From: Christiangramia portivictoriae DSM 23547
GTDB lineage: Bacteria > Bacteroidota > Bacteroidia > Flavobacteriales > Flavobacteriaceae
Assembly: GCF_000423045.1 (NCBI RefSeq)
Contig: NZ_KE383972.1
Span: 515,670-579,669, forward strand
Length of the DNA: 64,000 nt
Reading direction: 5' to 3'
Positions within the stretch are counted from its first letter, which is position 1. Each line of letters opens with the position of its first letter. Below the pieces are notes generated by a model, which saw only the letters and a program-made list of their open reading frames with translations, was not told the DNA's origin and did no database searches. The position numbers and the translations under genes are program-made. Shown piece by piece: positions 61,415 through 64,000 of this stretch.

Positions 61415-62194
61415 ATGTCCATTCAGGTTAGCCTGAATGGACTTTCTTTTTGTATCCTGGATAAGGAGCGGCAGGAGATAGAATATTTAAAAAGATTTGA
61501 TTTCGAAAAACAACTGGATCCCGTAAAAGTACTTGCCAGGATTGAATTGATTATCGAACAGGAACCTTTGCTTCAACAGCAGGTCGAGGAAGCTAGTTTG
61601 TTTTTTACCAATACCCTCTTTACGCTGGTTCCTCTGGATTTATTTGATGAGGCACAGGCGGTAAGCTACCTGAAGTTTAATACCAAGATCCTGAAAACCG
61701 ACTTTATTGCTCATGACGAGATAAACCAGGAGCTTGTTAATGTTTATATCCCCTACGCCAATATTATCAATTACTTTTTTGACATGTTCGGGGAATTTGA
61801 ATATCGTCACAGTCTAAGTGTTCTAATTGAAAGTTTACTACATCACAAAACTTCGGAAGCACCTCAGGCTTACTTGCACACTCATTTGCAACATTATGAG
61901 CTAATTGTTATTCAGAATTCAAAATTGATCTTTGCCAATAGTTTCGAATTTGAAACCAAAGAAGATTTTATTTATTACCTGCTTTTTACTTTTGAACAAT
62001 TAGACCTGGATCCGGAAGTGGTAGAATTAACTCTGCTAGGAGACATTACGAAGAATTCAAAAGAATATGAGATAGCTTATAGATACATTAAAAATGTTTC
62101 TTTTTTAGGGATGTTTCATAATTATAGTTTTTCCGAGGCAGCAATGCCAGAGTATCCATTGGCAGATTATTTAACTATTAAAAGTTTGACATGA
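61415..62194 (+). CDS. DUF3822 family protein
   Basis: A 259-residue Bacteroidota protein. Visible are ILDKERQEIEYLKRFDF near the start, NTLFTLVPLDLFDEAQAVSYLKFN, and a second lobe LHTHLQHYELIVIQNSKLIFANSFEF, matching two similar lobes as in actin-like ATPase folds. I recall the family as having such a fold, without known function. Next to a pseudopilin-like gene it could play the PilM-like part. Start set at ATG 61415 as the upstream extension would overlap the previous gene and is low-complexity. Overlaps rsmD by 4 bases. Confidence 0.82.
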   Translation: MSIQVSLNGLSFCILDKERQEIEYLKRFDFEKQLDPVKVLARIELIIEQEPLLQQQVEEASLFFTNTLFTLVPLDLFDEAQAVSYLKFNTKILKTDFIAHDEINQELVNVYIPYANIINYFFDMFGEFEYRHSLSVLIESLLHHKTSEAPQAYLHTHLQHYELIVIQNSKLIFANSFEFETKEDFIYYLLFTFEQLDLDPEVVELTLLGDITKNSKEYEIAYRYIKNVSFLGMFHNYSFSEAAMPEYPLADYLTIKSLT

Positions 62195-62724
62195 GAATCA
62201 TATCTGGGAAGCATAAAGGAAGACGGATCACTGCACCATCTAAATTACCGGTTCGACCAACTACCGATATGGCAAAGGAAGCATTATTCAATATTCTGAA
62301 TAATCAGTATCGGCTGTCTGACCTTAAAGTTCTTGATCTGTTTTCAGGAACAGGTAATCTGGCATTCGAGTTTGGTTCCCGGGGTGCCGAAGACATTACT
62401 GCGGTAGACGCTCATTTTGATTGTGTGAAATTTATCAGGAAAACTTCAGAAGATCTTGATCTCCCAATCATGGCTATTAAAAGTGATGTCTTCAAATTTC
62501 TTGGAAAAACTGCGATTAAATCTGATCTTATTTTTGCAGATCCTCCATACGACTTCAGTACAGATCAATTTGGAAAGATCGCTGAAATTATCTTTGAACG
62601 TAAGCTTTTAAATGAGGATGGCTCGCTGATCATCGAGCACTCGAAACATACAGATCTAAGTAAATTTCCTCATTTCAGCCATTCAAGAAAATACGGAAGC
62701 AGTGTTTTTAGTTTCTTCGAATAA
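62191..62724 (+). CDS. rsmD: 16S rRNA (guanine(966)-N2)-methyltransferase
   Basis: A 177-residue Rossmann-fold methyltransferase. SAM-binding motif VLDLFSGTGNLAFEFGSRG and the catalytic FADPPYDF are present, and MRIISGKHKGRRITAP is the family start. It modifies the small subunit rRNA at the 30S stage. Translationally coupled to the DUF3822 gene. Confidence 0.95.
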   Translation: MRIISGKHKGRRITAPSKLPVRPTTDMAKEALFNILNNQYRLSDLKVLDLFSGTGNLAFEFGSRGAEDITAVDAHFDCVKFIRKTSEDLDLPIMAIKSDVFKFLGKTAIKSDLIFADPPYDFSTDQFGKIAEIIFERKLLNEDGSLIIEHSKHTDLSKFPHFSHSRKYGSSVFSFFE

Positions 62725-62740
62725 TTATTACCTTCATAGA

Positions 62741-63121
62741 ATGACACACCAAGTAAGAAGACTAAGACTCCCGTATGCCGAACTTGAACTGCATGAGCAA
62801 TATGTGATTTCTACTATCATGGAGGACCAGGTTCTGGACAAAGAACAGATAGAAGAGATGCGGGAAATCTTCTACGATCACTTTGGAGACAGAAAATGGG
62901 TATATCTAAGCAATAGAAAGAACAAATATAACGTTAACCCAATCATATATATCGATCTTATCCAAAGACAGTCTCTGGTGGGAATCGCTATTGTTCTACA
63001 TGAAAATGAGGCCGCACTTACCGCAAATTTTGAAAAACAATTTGCAACCATACCTTTTGAAATGTTCGTTGATACATCTGAAGCTCTTGCCTGGGCCAAT
63101 GGTTTACTTTCTCAGAACTAA
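62741..63121 (+). CDS. Small STAS/SEC14-like protein
   Basis: A 126-residue soluble protein, MTHQVRRLRLPYAELELHEQ at the start, with alternating helices and strands (KWVYLSNRKNKYNVNPIIYIDLI, LVGIAIVLHENEA, FATIPFEMFVDTSEALAWANG). The pattern suggests a SpoIIAA-like STAS fold, but I am not sure. Two bases after the ATG candidates there is no better start; an upstream start would overlap rsmD. Its end overlaps the start of the GH16 gene by 23 bases. Confidence 0.65.
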   Translation: MTHQVRRLRLPYAELELHEQYVISTIMEDQVLDKEQIEEMREIFYDHFGDRKWVYLSNRKNKYNVNPIIYIDLIQRQSLVGIAIVLHENEAALTANFEKQFATIPFEMFVDTSEALAWANGLLSQN

Positions 63122-63968
63122 GATTTTAAAAGCGTATTCGCTTATTCTATTTTCAATAATTTCTTGTGTAATAAGTTCCACTATGAGCGCCCAGCAAATG
63201 AAACTGGTCTGGCAGGATGAATTTGAGAAATCTGGAAAACCAGATCCGGAAAAATGGAGTTACGAGACCGGGTTCATAAGAAATCTGGAGGCCCAGTATT
63301 ATACTTCACGAAAGAAAAACGTACGTGTTAGAAATGGCAAGTTGATCATAACGGCCAGAAATGAATACTTCGAAAATCCAGATTATGATCCTGAGATCAA
63401 TGATTATCGCATTAACACCCCGGAAACCAACTACACCTCTGGCAGTATTCATACTTCAGGCAAATTTGATTTTAAATATGGACGCGTAGACGTTCGCGCC
63501 AGTTTACCTGGAGGTGCCGGCTCCTGGCCAGCAATATGGATGCTTGGATCAAACTTTATGGAAGTCGATTATCCAGAAGCTGGTGAGATCGACATTATGG
63601 AGCATGTTGGCAAAATCAAGGGAGAAATACACGGCAGTGTTCATTACGCCAGCAGGGACAATGAGATCGTTTCGAAAACCGATACTACTTTCATCGAAAG
63701 CGTTTCCGAAGAATTCCACGTGTATTCAATCGACTGGAATAGCGATCGTATCCAATTTCTGGTGGACAACAAAATTTATCACACATTTGAAATTGAAGCT
63801 GCCGGAGCAAATAACAACCCTTTTAGAAAACCATTTTTTATATTGATCAATTTAGCGCTTGGAGGAAAATGGGCTGGTAAGATTGACGACTCAAATTTTC
63901 CACAAAAATTCATCATAGACTATGTACGGGTGTATCAACACGTGGAAAGTAAAAAAGCAGACCTGTAA
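63099..63968 (+). CDS. Glycoside hydrolase family 16 glucanase
   Basis: A 289-residue exported enzyme of GH16, laminarinase-like. The catalytic motif is GEIDIMEHVG (nucleophile and acid/base Glu). WSYETGFIRNLEAQYYTSRKKNVRVRNG and GSWPAIWMLG are also typical. The N-terminus MVYFLRTKILKAYSLILFSII-SC has a lipobox-like IISC at Cys 22, so surface lipoprotein anchoring is plausible; cleavage before QQM is the alternative. It hydrolyses beta-1,3-glucans such as laminarin. Its start lies within the STAS-like gene and its end overlaps the rnpB 3' region. Confidence 0.9.
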   Translation: MVYFLRTKILKAYSLILFSIISCVISSTMSAQQMKLVWQDEFEKSGKPDPEKWSYETGFIRNLEAQYYTSRKKNVRVRNGKLIITARNEYFENPDYDPEINDYRINTPETNYTSGSIHTSGKFDFKYGRVDVRASLPGGAGSWPAIWMLGSNFMEVDYPEAGEIDIMEHVGKIKGEIHGSVHYASRDNEIVSKTDTTFIESVSEEFHVYSIDWNSDRIQFLVDNKIYHTFEIEAAGANNNPFRKPFFILINLALGGKWAGKIDDSNFPQKFIIDYVRVYQHVESKKADL

Positions 63969-64000
63969 GCCGGATTCTGTCATCCGATAAATAGATCGGA
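63951..64000 (-). ncRNA. rnpB: RNase P RNA, 3' end (partial)
   Basis: Leftward the sequence ends GACAGAATCCGGCTTACAGG, the conserved 3' region of bacterial class A RNase P RNA, then GTCTGC and six T (63951-63956) that form a terminator-like end. Only about 44 bases of the RNA are within the window; the rest lies to the right. It catalyses tRNA 5' maturation. The 3' end overlaps the last 12 bases of the GH16 gene on the other strand. Confidence 0.85.

Noticed and set aside
1-64000. Search for insertion sequences, prophage genes, CRISPR repeats, tRNA and defence islands
   Set aside because: No transposase, integrase, repeat-spacer array or tRNA-like fold was seen; gene content is that of a stable core chromosome.

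Overview
The window reads as ordinary chromosome of a marine-type member of the Flavobacteriaceae (Bacteroidota), most like Gramella/Christiangramella or a close relative. The genus is an inference from protein character. Supporting signs are the fused lpxC-fabZ gene, a PorX-type response regulator with a PglZ domain, a fused ResB/CcsA cytochrome c maturation protein, several DUF families typical of Bacteroidota, an AT-rich sequence, and promoters of the Bacteroidota type (TTTG about 20 bases before TAnnTTTG). No insertion sequence, prophage, CRISPR array, tRNA or mRNA-scale pseudogene was seen. The only structural RNA gene is the 3' end of rnpB at the right edge.

Layout. 1-1680: an M56 (BlaR1-like) sensor peptidase cut by the window edge and its BlaI repressor, with two operator-like palindromes that contain the promoter. 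1683-6796: a leftward lipid A operon (lpxD, lpxC-fabZ, lpxA, efp, a second LpxD-like acyltransferase, an NTF2-like protein). 6821-9708: an HD phosphohydrolase divergent from porX. 9838-12851: tsaE, a putative exported micropeptide overlapping a four-TM protein, alanine dehydrogenase and a DUF4258 protein. 12870-17849: bcp, an endonuclease III without cysteines, an ECF sigma factor with a downstream 50-residue protein, and uvrA. 17982-24822: a tyrosine/arginine-rich exported protein, a flippase-glycosyltransferase-YfhO cluster and a DUF4834 protein. 24929-28391: an outer-membrane-type protein, then two PLP enzymes (an alpha-oxoamine synthase and a cysteine-synthase-like protein) that together suggest sulfonolipid (capnine) synthesis. 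28462-35105: oligopeptidase B, YbaB, a peroxiredoxin-like protein, threonine aldolase and a large zinc metalloprotease. 35200-41906: prfB with its programmed frameshift, arsC-like reductase, a TonB-dependent receptor, a 58-residue membrane protein and fumC. 41980-49484: the ResB/CcsA protein, then a rightward operon of DUF2520 protein, KdsC, UbiA-type prenyltransferase, Maf, a lipoprotein and a small MscS channel. 49553-54819: PIG-L deacetylase, a 35-residue membrane peptide, a sodium:solute symporter and a Gfo/Idh/MocA oxidoreductase. 54874-60606: DUF2911 protein, an SRPBCC-SDR-photolyase operon, kdsB and a RecD-like helicase. 60730-64000: a pseudopilin-like protein, a DUF3822 protein, rsmD, a small protein, a GH16 glucanase and the end of rnpB.

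The genes serve mainly envelope biogenesis (lipid A, Kdo, surface polysaccharide, probable sulfonolipid, type IX secretion control), cytochrome c maturation, nucleic acid repair (UvrA, Nth, photolyase, helicase) and polymer use (GH16, TonB receptor, deacetylase/symporter). The most unusual signals are: start-codon-abutting inverted repeats before both genes of the sigma factor operon, a BlaI operator pair that exactly overlays the -33 and -7 elements, the probable sulfonolipid gene pair, micropeptides at 10522 and 52042, an SDR lacking its catalytic tyrosine in a photolyase operon, and a pseudopilin-like/actin-fold gene pair.
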